This document shows, one piece after another, positions 1-9,836 of a stretch of DNA of 64,000 bases. The DNA is from JAGLOK01 sp963676355 (GTDB lineage: Bacteria > Bacillota > Clostridia > Christensenellales > UMGS416): assembly GCA_963676355.1 (NCBI GenBank), contig OY781093.1, positions 558,001 to 622,000 of the forward strand, read 5' to 3'. A program made the translations under genes and the position numbers. The notes beneath the pieces were generated by a model that saw only the letters and a program-made list of their open reading frames with translations, was not told the DNA's origin and searched no databases. Every line of letters begins with the position of its first letter. Position 1 is the stretch's first letter.

Positions 1-1193
1 TACGTCTGGATTTTTCCAAGCGTGCCATTCAACTCGCGCTACAAAAATCGCTTATAATGGAAAACAGCGCGACCTATATCTTGGATGAAAACAACAATAC
101 AATTATTTCAGCAGCTGTCGACCGAGGTCCTGATGCACTGTGTTTTGAGGGGATTAATCTTTCAGATACAACAGGCAATTGGGGAGAATTGAAAGTAGAC
201 GGAAAAGAATATCATGTATTGACCAGCGAATTTCTTGTAACGCCTTGGAAAATGATTACTATTATTTCATCGGAAGATCTGAATTCGGTGAATTATGAAA
301 AGCAGCTACTTTTTTATATTTCGCTTTTATTGATAAGCTCGGTGTTGATATTTTTATCCAGTATGATGTTCACAAGGAAAATAACAAATCAGATTGGGCT
401 CGTTGCAAGCAACATGAAAAATCTTTGCTCGGGGAATTTTCATTTGCTGCCTCTGCAGAAAAACCACGATGAATTGTCGGATCTTATCGAAAGCTATAAC
501 TATATGACATATGAACTTCAAATGCTCATACATTCTTCGTACGAATCGGGAATTAGGATTAAAAATGCGGAATTCAAAGCTTTGCAGGCGCAAATAAATC
601 CTCATTTTTTGTACAATACATTGGATATGATCAACTATCATGCATATAAAAACCAGTCAGATATAGTTGAAGACATTATCTTTCAGCTTACCAAGTTTTA
701 TAGACTGAGCCTAAATCAGGGGAATGATACTTATCAAATATGGCGTGAAATCGACTTGGTCAAATCATATTTTTCGATACAAAATATTCGCTACGGCGGC
801 AAAATGTCTTTAGATATTGATATCGATCCTTTGTGTTTGGAATATACTATACCTAAAATAACATTCCAACCCATAGTGGAAAATTCGATTCTCCACGGTA
901 TTTTAAACAAAGAAGAAAAGAAAGGCTGTGTTACAATCATTGGTAAAATAAGTGACGATCTGATTACTTTCGTAATAAAAGACGATGGTGCCGGCATATC
1001 CGAAAAGAATGTGGACTCTCTTAACAAGGCATCTAAGGAAGCCCCTGAAGCAAACGACTCGGGAAGCCATTATGGCATAGTCAACATAAGCGAAAGAATA
1101 GCTACTTTTTTCGGACCCCAATATCATTTGCACTTTGAGAGCGAACTCGGAAAAGGAACTATCGTTACATTAGTTATTCCAGCAAAGTATTAA
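1..1193 (+). CDS. YesM-type sensor histidine kinase, 5'-truncated by window
   Basis: This is the C-terminal part of a membrane sensor kinase. The frame is open from the first bases of the window (codons from position 3), so the ATG at 57 is internal. Visible in order: the end of an extracellular Cache-like sensor, a transmembrane helix around 300-360, a HAMP linker, a His_kinase domain with the phospho-accepting His in NPHFLYN (codon 603-605), and an ATPase domain with the N box (VENS) and G1 box (DDGAG). Kinases of this family usually pair with a YesN AraC-type response regulator and control sugar ABC transporters. The partner is probably upstream of the window. The decayed ABC operon at 3164-4305 could once have been a target, but that is inference. 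Confidence 0.9.
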   Translation, partial: RLDFSKRAIQLALQKSLIMENSATYILDENNNTIISAAVDRGPDALCFEGINLSDTTGNWGELKVDGKEYHVLTSEFLVTPWKMITIISSEDLNSVNYEKQLLFYISLLLISSVLIFLSSMMFTRKITNQIGLVASNMKNLCSGNFHLLPLQKNHDELSDLIESYNYMTYELQMLIHSSYESGIRIKNAEFKALQAQINPHFLYNTLDMINYHAYKNQSDIVEDIIFQLTKFYRLSLNQGNDTYQIWREIDLVKSYFSIQNIRYGGKMSLDIDIDPLCLEYTIPKITFQPIVENSILHGILNKEEKKGCVTIIGKISDDLITFVIKDDGAGISEKNVDSLNKASKEAPEANDSGSHYGIVNISERIATFFGPQYHLHFESELGKGTIVTLVIPAKY

Positions 1194-1205
1194 AAACAAT
1201 ATTAT

Positions 1206-1239
1206 ATAGAAATAACGGACATTTGTCCGTTATTTCTAT
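1206..1239. terminator. Bidirectional terminator hairpin
   Basis: A perfect 16-bp inverted repeat (1206-1221 with 1224-1239) sits between the convergent kinase gene and the SDR gene. It has a T-rich flank on the + side and an A-rich flank on the other, so it can end transcripts from both directions. Confidence 0.8.
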
Positions 1240-1289
1240 TGATTTTCTACTATTTTGCTGCTGAATTCAATTTATACAAACGGTATTTA

Positions 1290-1940
1290 TTATCCGTTAG
1301 TTTTTATTCTCTTTGACACTGCGGTAAATCTTCTTTTTATAAAAGCTTCATTTTCGATTTCATCCACCAATGCGATTGCATAATCAGAATAGCTTATATA
1401 GCTTTCTCCATCTTCATTGACGATATAAAATTCATTTCCCAATGTATATTTCCCTGTGCGCGCGCCTTTATAATCGAAAGTAACCGCAGGGCTAAAGAAT
1501 GTCCAATTTACATCGCTTTTCCTTAAAATATCAAGAGCTTTAGCAGCTTTTTGGGGGACGGCTCTCCATTCTTCTGGGATATCTTCCAGCACTTGTCGCT
1601 TCATATTGCCGTCTTTATACAGACTCGCTGCGCCCCCAATTACTATAAGTCGGACATTTGGCAGGTCTTCAAAAACTTTGATGAGGTATTTCATAGCTTT
1701 GACATGTAGCTTTGCAGACTCTTTGTCAAACGCTGTGCCGAATGCGTTAACCACAACATCAAAGTCTTTAAGATGTTTGCTCTTTAGATCAAAAATATCT
1801 TTTTCTATCACTTCGTATATATCATTTTCAAGTTTTGATTTATTTCTTATTATTGCAGTGACTTTATTTCCGCGCGCATAAGCTTCTGAGGCTATTAATG
1901 AGCCTGCTTTGCCAGTTGCGCCTATTACTCCGATTTTCAT
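1290..1940 (-). CDS. NAD(P)-binding SDR-type oxidoreductase (YwnB/NmrA-like)
   Basis: A 216-residue cytoplasmic protein of the NAD(P)H-binding (NAD_binding_10) family. The N-terminus carries the Rossmann dinucleotide motif GATGKAG at residues 8-14, right after the first beta strand. Length fits B. subtilis YwnB and related proteins, whose substrates are unknown. It starts at ATG 1940 with a strong GGAGGTG ribosome binding site 7-8 bases upstream. It stands alone, convergent with the kinase gene and in the same direction as the MoaF-like gene behind it. The family call is firm; no substrate can be assigned. Confidence 0.85.
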   Translation of the reverse strand: MKIGVIGATGKAGSLIASEAYARGNKVTAIIRNKSKLENDIYEVIEKDIFDLKSKHLKDFDVVVNAFGTAFDKESAKLHVKAMKYLIKVFEDLPNVRLIVIGGAASLYKDGNMKRQVLEDIPEEWRAVPQKAAKALDILRKSDVNWTFFSPAVTFDYKGARTGKYTLGNEFYIVNEDGESYISYSDYAIALVDEIENEAFIKRRFTAVSKRIKTNG

Positions 1941-2017
1941 TTGCTAAGCACCTCCAAAATACTTAATCGTTCTTTACCATACACGGTGTATCCACTGTGG
2001 TATAAAATTTATAATAA

Positions 2018-2929
2018 CTAAATCTTTCTAGTGTATGTCGGGTCGAGTTTATCGGCTTCTAGGTAGGGATTATTTCTGGACTTTGCTTCAAGCTCTCCAT
2101 CAGATTTTGTCCAAGCGCCAAAAGCTGAGAATGTGTAATTTTCTGGATCTGAATTACCATCAATGCCAAAAGATCTTCCCACATCATGAACTCTTTTAAG
2201 ATCCATTAAAAACAATAAGTTATTTCCCATTTTGCCTCTTTTGGCCGAATGGCTTTCATTGCAGCAAACGATATAGATACCCTCTTTTACCTTTATGTAT
2301 ATTGTAGGCTCATTGTATGGGTGCTTTTCTCTTTCGCGCTGAAATTCTTCATATCGCTCTCTTGACATGCGCGTTACCATTCCTTCGCCTTCGTTGTTGG
2401 TAACAGTCATATATTCTTTATCGTAATACACATGAATTATTGCAAGCCCGTCAGGACTGTAGTTCCAAAGTATTCTCTTTCCTATTAAGTCTTCAGTATA
2501 TTCGTGTCTTATTTTAGGAAGCTCCATACCTGGCACTGCAATAACACCAAAACCATGCTTTACGGTAACAAGATTCGGATATTCGGTTCTTTCGCCTTGC
2601 CTTACTTCCACTATTGTCGTCAGCCTGTTTTCCAAATCCAAAATGAAGGTTATTCCTTTTCGGGGCTCGGCACCCTTAACTTCCATATTCACAAAATAAG
2701 TTGTATCATCGCATTTAAGGCATTCATAATAATTCTTTTTTGCCTTTTTCCCGTTTTTTGACCACTCCAATGAAGTTCCGGTCAAAAAATTAAGATAATA
2801 CTCCTTACCACTATCCATAATCAAATGAAATGATTTTCCCGCCAATTCATAAATGAAAGGCTCGCGATAGTTTGAAAGTCCCGGAAAAACCGGCTTCTCT
2901 CCAATCCCATAATATTCTTTTTCTGGCAT
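2018..2929 (-). CDS. MoaF-like protein, function uncertain
   Basis: A 303-residue soluble protein without signal peptide or membrane segment. Two halves look alike: each has a run of beta strands and ends with an aromatic/glycine-rich turn. The pattern (GKRILWNYSP around residue 150; a C-terminal stretch with LMDLKRVHDVGRSF) resembles the two lipocalin-like domains of proteins annotated as MoaF, molybdenum cofactor biosynthesis F. No other molybdopterin gene is nearby, so a cofactor role is not supported by context; a small-molecule binding role is as likely. The start at ATG 2929 is preceded by AGGAGGA. The gene is monocistronic, with an AT-rich gap on its 5' side. Confidence 0.5.
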   Translation of the reverse strand: MPEKEYYGIGEKPVFPGLSNYREPFIYELAGKSFHLIMDSGKEYYLNFLTGTSLEWSKNGKKAKKNYYECLKCDDTTYFVNMEVKGAEPRKGITFILDLENRLTTIVEVRQGERTEYPNLVTVKHGFGVIAVPGMELPKIRHEYTEDLIGKRILWNYSPDGLAIIHVYYDKEYMTVTNNEGEGMVTRMSRERYEEFQREREKHPYNEPTIYIKVKEGIYIVCCNESHSAKRGKMGNNLLFLMDLKRVHDVGRSFGIDGNSDPENYTFSAFGAWTKSDGELEAKSRNNPYLEADKLDPTYTRKI

Positions 2930-3009
2930 TTATATAGTCCTCCTAATTAATTTGCTGACTATATTCTAAATCTGACGGAGTAAAATATTTCTACAAAGTT
3001 ATGCTAAAC

Positions 3010-3023
3010 CCCTATAGTTTTTA
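3010..3023 (+). promoter_or_regulatory. Motif shared with 48385-48398
   Basis: The 14-mer CCCTATAGTTTTTA occurs 141 bases upstream of the broken binding-protein gene at 3164 and again, identically, 70 bases upstream of the intact binding-protein gene at 48468. It could be a regulator site common to the two transporter operons. Function is inferred from position only. Confidence 0.35.
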
Positions 3024-3163
3024 GTGTTTTTTATAAAAAACATGAATTTTATGTAGCAATACGAATTATTTATATAAAAAAGATTTATATTATTTATATT
3101 TTAGTATTATCATCAAAATTGAACCGGTTGAATTAAGCCGATTTTGTAAATGGAGGAAACAGA

Positions 3164-3850
3164 ATGAAGAGGATTATAGTAACACTTATGATTACCTGTT
3201 TGACGGTAGCAGGTTTTTCTGGCTGTAGCCAAGACAACATTCAAGAGACATCAAACGAATCTGCAACAAAGGCACCGAAAGAAACAAAGGCACAAGAAAC
3301 TGATAATGAAGAAACAGCAGAGATTGAGGATTCAGTTGTAACGTATTGGTATACAATGTCAGATGCTGAAGCTGCGCAATTGAAAACTGTCATTGCAGCT
3401 TTTGAAGAAGCTAATCCTGGAATTACGGTAGAAGCAACAAAATATGCATATGATGATTTCAAATCAGCAATAATTACATCACTTTCGGGTGGAAGTGGTC
3501 CAGACACTGCGCGTGTGGATATTGCGTGGGTATCACAGTTTGCTGAAGATGAAACATTATTAAAGCTAAGCGATGAAATGGCTAATTTTTATGAAATAAC
3601 AAATACAGTGTTTGAGGGACCTCTTTCTACTACTTACTGGAAAGATGGATACTATGGACATCCGCAGAATACAAACACTCAGGGGCTCCTGTGGAATAGA
3701 GAACTGTTTGAAGCAGCCGGTCTTGATGCAGCTCCTACAACAATGGATGGAGCAATAAAAAATGCATTCCAGCGTATATTGAATGGTGATCAAACAGTTC
3801 AGGAAGCATTGGATCAAGCAGCCGTTGAGATAAACGAGTTATTAAAATAA
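3164..3850 (+). pseudogene. Sugar ABC binding lipoprotein with large internal deletion
   Basis: The reading frame is open (228 codons) but the protein is far too short for a family 1 extracellular solute-binding protein (about 430 residues). Residues 1-195 match the usual N-terminal half: signal peptide with lipobox FSGC, a Thr/Glu-rich linker, then the first lobe up to the segment LFEAAGLD. The next residues (GAIKNAFQRILNGDQ onwards) are the normal extreme C-terminus. Roughly 200 residues, including the second lobe, are missing by an in-frame deletion. It has a good ribosome binding site (TGGAGG). The following permease is also broken, so the operon is decayed. A functional mini-protein is unlikely. 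Confidence 0.8.
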
Positions 3851-4305
3851 TAATTATTAACACAATTGGCTATACGCTTATAACAGTTATTATGAAAATG
3901 TTTCTTGGGATATTCATTGCAATACTGCTTGACAGGAAGATTAGAGGCAGAACTACTTTCAGGATAATTTATTATTTGCCGGTTGTTACGTCATGGGTAA
4001 TAGTTTCGTTGCTATTTGAATATATGTTTAATGGACAGGCCGGCTTGGTGAACTATATTTTAACTGATGTGCTCTATATCACAAAAAATAATATTCAATA
4101 GTTTGCAGACCCTGTACTTGCCATGATACCGATAAGCATTCTTGGAATATGGAAAGGTATGGGTTGGACAGCAATTATTTATCTTGCTGGATTACAGTCG
4201 GTTCCGCAGTCGCTTTATGAAGCTGCAAAAGTTGATGGGGCAAGCACTGTGAAACCGCTTTTATGGTCGCATGCTATGTATATTATATTAAAGAAAGCGT
4301 TATGA
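3851..4305 (+). pseudogene. MalF-type sugar ABC permease remnant with nonsense codon
   Basis: One frame from 3850 to 4305 encodes the middle of a MalF/LplB-like permease, interrupted by TAG at 4099-4101. In the intact homologue at 7988 the same position, just before the segment leading to IWKG, is a Trp (NWYT), so TGG to TAG is the simplest change. The first roughly 70 residues are missing: homology begins with NTIGYTLITV directly behind the binding-protein stop. The gene ends in the cytoplasmic EAA loop (EAAKVDGAS), so the last two membrane helices are lost too. Together with the shortened binding protein this marks a dead transport operon. Confidence 0.8.
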
Positions 4306-4368
4306 GAGATATTGAATCTTGCCTGAAATGATATAAAATTACTTTACAATTATATTGTCTTAATTAAC

Positions 4369-4405
4369 AAAAGCCGTAATCAATATGTGTTTACGGCTTT
4401 TTATA
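4369..4405 (+). terminator. Rho-independent terminator after the decayed operon
   Basis: An 11-bp stem (4369-4379 with 4391-4401) is followed by a T-rich tail. It ends the remnant ABC operon and is still intact. Confidence 0.75.
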
Positions 4406-4539
4406 TTTTTTAAAAAGGTGAAAATGGTTTTAAAGATAATATAGTAGGATAAAGGGAAAATGGCTGAATAACGGGTTGAATATATCCATTAGCTAAATTT
4501 GTTTCGATAATTTCTTTGTTGCCAGTGCTATTGATTTTT

Positions 4540-4709
4540 TTAATTACTAGCTTTACCTTTGGGAATGCTTAGAATAGCTTCAATAATTACCCCATATATA
4601 ATACCGGCTATAAAGCTTATATGATCTTGGAATCCAGTAGAACTGTAGAATGCAAATGAAACAAATAAGCCTATAAGGTTCCGCGTATTAACGCTTTCAA
4701 TCTTGTGGC
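4540..4709 (-). pseudogene. Fragment of a small membrane protein
   Basis: On the - strand an open stretch of about 55 codons ends with TAA at 4540-4542. It encodes a hydrophobic protein tail with two membrane-like segments (LIGLFVSFAF and IAGIIYGVII). There is no start codon in frame and a stop codon lies directly upstream, so this is a fragment. The family is not recognised. It lies between the dead ABC operon and the ParB remnant in a stretch of degraded DNA. Confidence 0.35.
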
Positions 4710-5350
4710 TTTACTCCAAGGCGCACCAATTGCTATGCCGATTATCACACGGTTATACAATGTACGTGAACTGGACAATGAAACTGCAACAATATTAATG
4801 GTTGACTCAAATCTTCAACAACGTGAAGGAATACTTCCAAGTGAAAAGGCTTATTTATATAAACTAGAAATGGAAGCAATCAAAGCACAAGGGAAACGGA
4901 ATGATATAACTTCGCCGCAATTTGAGGCGAAGTTAAGGAGTGATGATTTAATAGCATCAAGTTCTAGTGTGAGTGGGGATACAGTTAGAAGGTATATTAG
5001 ATTAACAAGTCTCATTACATAATTACTAGATAGAGTTGAAGAAAAAAATTGCGTTTATTCCATCAGTCGAATTATATTATCTTAAAAAGGAATAGGAAAA
5101 TCTATATGATGTTTTGAAAAGGGAAGAGAACTTCAGCGTTCCGCTAAAACAAGCAACAATGCCGAAAGGAATTAGTTAGAATGGAGAGCTTACTTATTAG
5201 AAAATCGATAAGATTATTACACAAAAGATGAAGCGGTCATCGAAAGTGATTACGTTATCATTTAAAAAGATAAAGGATTATTTTCCGAGTAGTGCATCAC
5301 CAAAAGAAGTTGAATCTTTAGTATTAAAGGCTTTGGAGGCTTGGTCTTAA
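4703..5350 (+). pseudogene. ParB/Spo0J-like partition protein remnant (mobile element type)
   Basis: Residues from 4723 on match the second half of a ParB-type nuclease domain (ETATILMVDSNLQQREGILP is typical) followed by the DNA-binding HTH segment ending RRYIRLTSLI near 5010. The frame then breaks, but homology continues to 5350: a C-terminal stretch reading KIAFIPSVELYYLKKE, a TAG, then ENLYDVLKREENF, another TAG, and a tail ending KALEAW. At least one frameshift and three stop codons are present, and the N-terminal half is absent. Proteins with this exact architecture occur on integrative conjugative elements and plasmids, so this is probably the scar of a lost element. Confidence 0.75.
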
Positions 5351-5480
5351 AAGCAATAAAATAGTATATCAGAAAATGAAATATAACATAAGTGATGCGC
5401 GCAGGGGGGGATTGCTACTGTAAAAATGTAACTAAGAGCACTTCGATTATCTCAATCAGTGTTTTTTCATTTATAGTAGG

Positions 5481-7769
5481 CTATTTTTTTGTGCTCTGCA
5501 TATTTTTTCTATATTGTACTGGGGTTATGTTCTCATACTTTTTAAACAAAGTAAAGAAATATGAATAGTTCAATAATCCAATTGCATTGCATATTTCTTT
5601 AGTTTTCAAGTTGGTTTCAGCCAACATTCTTTTTGCGATATTTAGCCTTGTTATATTAACATAGTCACTGAAAACCGTACCTGAAATATTGGAAAAAATT
5701 CGGCTTAGAGAATGTGGAGATATATTGAAATTGTCAGCAACAGACTGAAGAGATAAGTTAAAGTCCATATAGTTTTTATTAATATATACTTTTATATCAT
5801 CCACTAGCTTAATGTGTTTATTACTCTTTTTATCCTTATAATACTTATGAATTATATTATTGTTAGATATTAAGTAGCTCTTAAATTTTTGTGTGGTATC
5901 AATGCTAATAGATGAATTTGCTTGTTTAGTTGAATTGAGGATATAATTAAATCTCTCTTCATAAATTAAAATAAAATTTTTCATATGTATAAATGCTTCT
6001 TCAGGATAGAAGTTAAGCAACATATCAATAAGCTCTTGACTAAGCTGTTCGACAATTGACAATTTTTTATACTGTAGAGCATTTATTAGGTCTGATTGTA
6101 TAATTGTAAAGTCTGACTCGGTGCTGTTGCTTTTATTACCTGAGTGCTCATAGTCAGTCAAAATTATAGAGTTGATTCCAGTGAAAAAGCGGGCAGACAT
6201 TCGTTTCTTTGCTGATGCATATGATTCGCTTATCTTATCAATCTTATCAACTTGATCGCCTTTTGAGATACTAACCGTTATATCAAAACTGTTTTTTAAG
6301 GATGTATTGATTTCTTTCAATATTTCTGTTGGTATGTTTATCTCTGATTCTTTTTGCAAAAGCACATAAATAAATGAATCTGTACTATTTATTACTTTGC
6401 ACGATATAGTTTTTGATAAAACGTTATCAATTAAGTCGCATGCTGAATTGTATAACATATAGTAGCTTTCTTTTGTGTAACAACTTTCATCAACTTCCAG
6501 CAGTATCGCCAATACGCAAAAATATGGGCCATTAAGTTGTTCGCGGGCTGATATTATTTGTTTTGTAGCTTCTGTTATATTGTGCTGTTTTCCATTTAGA
6601 AGAGATACAAGATATGTGTTTTCCAGAATAGGCATAGAAGTATTTAGGGTCTTTTCTATATCAAATGCATTTTTTAGAGTTTTTTCTATCGTTTCGCCTA
6701 TATAGTACAATTCATTTTTTACTTCTGGAATAGCAGCATTATCATTTTTATACTTAGTTAAGTTATTGATATTAGCTACCAGGTTTTTCAAAGGCTGATT
6801 GATGCGCTTTGCCAGAATTAATGATGCCATAAAACCAATTAAAAGCAGTAAAGCACTTATATATATCAAGTTTTTACTAATGTTTCGTGTTGGTGCCAAT
6901 AGTTTATCATATTCTTGTATAGCAACAAACAGCCACTTTGTTTGCTCACTTTTCACATATGTAATAAGAACTTTTTTATTTTCATAACTGTCTAAAAAAG
7001 AACCTTGGTCATCTTCAGAATTATTTATTTTTTCATAAAACTGATAGGATGAATAGTCTTTAAGAAAAGTGTCCTTTTCGTTTATATTATGTAATAATTC
7101 TCCGCTTTCATCCAAAACTAGAATGTCATTTATGTTTCCCTTGGTTATATTGCTTAGTGAATTTCTCAAATAACTCTCATCAATATTAATAACAATTGCT
7201 GATGGATGACCAGTTCCATAAACAGAACTGAATATATATGTTAACACAGAATGTGAATAGTTTTTAGCTGTTGTTGAGTAAGGATAATGTATTCTTCTTG
7301 GTATAAAATGAAAGTTCGTATTAATGCTTCTGCTTAGTATGTTCTCTTTAAGATTCTCTTCATCTTCTATTGATATTCCCTTGTTATTAGAATATCTGTC
7401 AGTATAGCCATTATAAATGCATATAGAGTTTATAAAAGGATATATACCTTCAATATCTTTTATTTTAAGTAGTATTTGGTATTCCTCGTTATAGTTTGTT
7501 TTTTTTGATAACATTAACTTTGTTATCTCAGGATCAGAAGAAAGCTGATTACCTATATTTATTGCCTGCGACTGTACAATATTTGAAATGGAGCTTGTTT
7601 GTGCAAGGAATTCTTGGGAAACTCTATTTACTTCGAGAATAGCATTGTACTTAAATAATTCATATAAAAAGAAACTTAATAAAAGAATTGTAGTACCAAT
7701 AGCAAAAGAAAATGCAAAAATCATCTTTTTATACATTGACATTTTACTGTATTTTTTAACGTTTATCAT
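5481..7769 (-). CDS. Membrane-anchored AraC-family regulator (YtdP-like)
   Basis: A 762-residue one-component regulator. It has an N-terminal membrane helix (about residues 15-35), a long extracellular sensor region, a second helix near residue 300-325 and a C-terminal AraC/XylS DNA-binding domain with two HTH motifs (last 100 residues; FNISPHSLSRIF and the following helix pair). The start is best placed at ATG 7769, which has GGAGA 6 bases upstream; a TTG at 7814 would add 15 residues but has no ribosome binding site. It is divergent from the LplB/LplC/binding-protein operon at 7988, as in other loci where such regulators switch on the neighbouring sugar transporter upon extracellular ligand binding. 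The ligand is unknown; the downstream GH51 and GH2 enzymes suggest arabinose- or mannose-containing oligosaccharides. Confidence 0.88.
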   Translation of the reverse strand: MINVKKYSKMSMYKKMIFAFSFAIGTTILLLSFFLYELFKYNAILEVNRVSQEFLAQTSSISNIVQSQAINIGNQLSSDPEITKLMLSKKTNYNEEYQILLKIKDIEGIYPFINSICIYNGYTDRYSNNKGISIEDEENLKENILSRSINTNFHFIPRRIHYPYSTTAKNYSHSVLTYIFSSVYGTGHPSAIVINIDESYLRNSLSNITKGNINDILVLDESGELLHNINEKDTFLKDYSSYQFYEKINNSEDDQGSFLDSYENKKVLITYVKSEQTKWLFVAIQEYDKLLAPTRNISKNLIYISALLLLIGFMASLILAKRINQPLKNLVANINNLTKYKNDNAAIPEVKNELYYIGETIEKTLKNAFDIEKTLNTSMPILENTYLVSLLNGKQHNITEATKQIISAREQLNGPYFCVLAILLEVDESCYTKESYYMLYNSACDLIDNVLSKTISCKVINSTDSFIYVLLQKESEINIPTEILKEINTSLKNSFDITVSISKGDQVDKIDKISESYASAKKRMSARFFTGINSIILTDYEHSGNKSNSTESDFTIIQSDLINALQYKKLSIVEQLSQELIDMLLNFYPEEAFIHMKNFILIYEERFNYILNSTKQANSSISIDTTQKFKSYLISNNNIIHKYYKDKKSNKHIKLVDDIKVYINKNYMDFNLSLQSVADNFNISPHSLSRIFSNISGTVFSDYVNITRLNIAKRMLAETNLKTKEICNAIGLLNYSYFFTLFKKYENITPVQYRKNMQSTKK

Positions 7770-7987
7770 ATGTTTCTCCAGATTACTTATTAAAAGATTA
7801 TATGTTATATACAAATTATTATCAATTTTGACGGTAAAAATGGAGTCAATTTGAAGTTTTGCATGAAATCAAAATAAAAAAAATTAACAAAGAGCATAAA
7901 ACTGAACAATAATAACCAATTTAAAGTTTTTTTATTTATTCATTAATGATAGTTTAGTAAACGTCAAAATGTTAAGTAGGAGAAGAT

Positions 7988-8956
7988 ATGGACAAAACAA
8001 AAAAGGGTTTTGAGCACACCCAAAGAAAACGACCTAAATTATATAATAAAATATTATTAGATATTATAAAAAATAAAGTTTGTTATCTTTTAGCTCTTCC
8101 AGCAATTATTTATACTATTATATTTGGATATTTGACATTACCGTATATGATTATTGCTTTTCAAAGATTTAATTACAGACAAGGGATATTTAAAAGTAAA
8201 TTTACAGGTCTTGAAAATTTTCAGGTGTTTTTTAAGTCCAGTAAGTTAGTAGAAGTTACTATGAATACTTTGAGTATCAACTTTTTGTCTATCCTGATAG
8301 GAGCAATTCTCGCGATATTCCTTGCTGTAATTTTAAATGAAATGAAAAATAAGTTATTTGTGAAAGTAAATCAAAGTTTATTTATATTTCCTTATTTTTT
8401 ATCTTGGGTAATTGTAAGCTATCTGGTCTATAGTTTGTTTGCAAATCAAATTGGCATAGTAAATCAAGTATTAAAATCGTTGGGCTTTGAGGCTGTCAAC
8501 TGGTATACATTGCCAAAGCCTTGGCTTCCTATATTAGTAGTTATGCGAATATGGAAAGGGACAGGAATTCAGGTTGTAATTTTGCTGTCGGCTATTGCAG
8601 GTTTTGATAAGGAGATTTATGAAGCTGCAACAATTGACGGAGCAAGTCGCTGGGAAAAAATAAAAAGAATAACGATACCTCTTCTAATGCCAACCGTTAT
8701 GATAACTACATTAATGTCTCTGGGAAGAATATTTTATGGTGATTTTGGCATGATTTACTCAATAATCAGAGACAATGCACTCTTGTATCCAACAGCTGAT
8801 GTTATAGATACTTTTGTGTTTAGGTTGTTAAGAAAGACGGGGGATCCCTCTCAGGCGATGGCCATTGGGCTATACCAATCATTGCTTGGCTTCCTCACTG
8901 TATATGGTGTGAATGCATTAACTAGAAAATTCTTTCCTGAAGGAGCAATTTTTTAA
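7988..8956 (+). CDS. Sugar ABC transporter permease, LplB type
   Basis: A 322-residue inner-membrane permease with six predicted membrane helices and the cytoplasmic EAA loop (EAATIDGASRWEKI, around residue 215) that contacts the ATPase. It belongs to the LplB/YteP subgroup used for complex oligosaccharides. It starts at ATG 7988 behind TAGGAGA. It is first in an operon with the LplC permease (41-base gap), the binding protein, and probably the two glycosidases. No ATPase gene is present; these systems commonly share an MsmX-type ATPase encoded elsewhere. Confidence 0.93.
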   Translation: MDKTKKGFEHTQRKRPKLYNKILLDIIKNKVCYLLALPAIIYTIIFGYLTLPYMIIAFQRFNYRQGIFKSKFTGLENFQVFFKSSKLVEVTMNTLSINFLSILIGAILAIFLAVILNEMKNKLFVKVNQSLFIFPYFLSWVIVSYLVYSLFANQIGIVNQVLKSLGFEAVNWYTLPKPWLPILVVMRIWKGTGIQVVILLSAIAGFDKEIYEAATIDGASRWEKIKRITIPLLMPTVMITTLMSLGRIFYGDFGMIYSIIRDNALLYPTADVIDTFVFRLLRKTGDPSQAMAIGLYQSLLGFLTVYGVNALTRKFFPEGAIF

Positions 8957-8996
8957 TGAGGGAATTTTATACTATTAACATCAGGGGAGTTTTAAA

Positions 8997-9836
8997 ATGA
9001 AAAAACGTAATTTTTTATTGGGAACAATAATTCAAATATATTCAATATTGTGCTTTATACCGATGGTTTTTGTTTTCATTATTTCTATAACCGATGAAAA
9101 AATGATACAAAAAAACGGATATTCTTTATTGCCGGCGAAGCTTTCGCTTGATGCGTATACCACTCTCTTTAAGTCCGGAGATGGTTTGTGGAGTAGTTAT
9201 ATTGTTACAATAGCTGTTGCAGTTGTAGGAACAATTCTTGCACTATTGATTACTGCAATGGCGGCGTATACTTTAGCAAATAAAAAAGTTGGTGGTAGAA
9301 CATTTTTGGCCTTCTTTTTCTTCTTCACAACGTTGTTTAATGGCGGAATTGTTCCGTGGTATATAATATGTAATTCTTTGGGTTTAAGAGATAATATTTG
9401 GGCTTTAATAGTTCCAACATTGCTTTTAAACTGTTTCAACCTTTTTCTTGTGAGGAACTTTATAAGCAATATACCTGAATCTATTATGGAGGCTGCTTAT
9501 ATAGATGGAGCCGGTGATTTTAGGATTGCGTTTGGCATATATTTCCCTCTTTGCAAGCCTGTTTTAGCGGCTATTGCATTGTTTTATGGATTGGCATATT
9601 GGAATGATTGGTGGAATGCTATTATGCTTATCGACAACCAAAAGCTTTTTCCGCTTCAATATTATCTGTTCAAAATACAGTCAGATATACAAATGTTAAA
9701 GGATTTGCAGTCTTATGGGCAATCTCTGGAAGTGACCTTGCCTACAGAATCTCTAAAAATGGCTACGGTTATTGTAACTATAGGGCCTATTGCACTGCTT
9801 TATCCTTATTTACAAAATATTTCATTAAAGGATTGA
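8997..9836 (+). CDS. Sugar ABC transporter permease, LplC type, C-terminal frameshift
   Basis: A 279-residue permease with six predicted helices and an EAA loop (EAAYIDGAGDFRI, near residue 165). The last residues in frame are YPYLQNISLKD. The family normally ends in KYF-[IV]-KG-x(3)-GS-V-KG, as in the homologue ending at 52130. That tail (KYFIKGLIIGSVKG) is present here in the next frame and would stop at 9859. Adding one A to the run of four at 9814-9817 restores it exactly, so a single-base deletion (real or a sequencing error in a homopolymer) has cut the last 14 residues. The transmembrane core is intact, so activity may survive. Confidence 0.88.
   Translation: MKKRNFLLGTIIQIYSILCFIPMVFVFIISITDEKMIQKNGYSLLPAKLSLDAYTTLFKSGDGLWSSYIVTIAVAVVGTILALLITAMAAYTLANKKVGGRTFLAFFFFFTTLFNGGIVPWYIICNSLGLRDNIWALIVPTLLLNCFNLFLVRNFISNIPESIMEAAYIDGAGDFRIAFGIYFPLCKPVLAAIALFYGLAYWNDWWNAIMLIDNQKLFPLQYYLFKIQSDIQMLKDLQSYGQSLEVTLPTESLKMATVIVTIGPIALLYPYLQNISLKD

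Noticed and set aside
3119..3132. LacI/CcpA-type operator before the broken binding-protein gene
   Set aside because: AACCGGTT is a short palindrome, but the flanks do not match the cre consensus and no regulator is linked.
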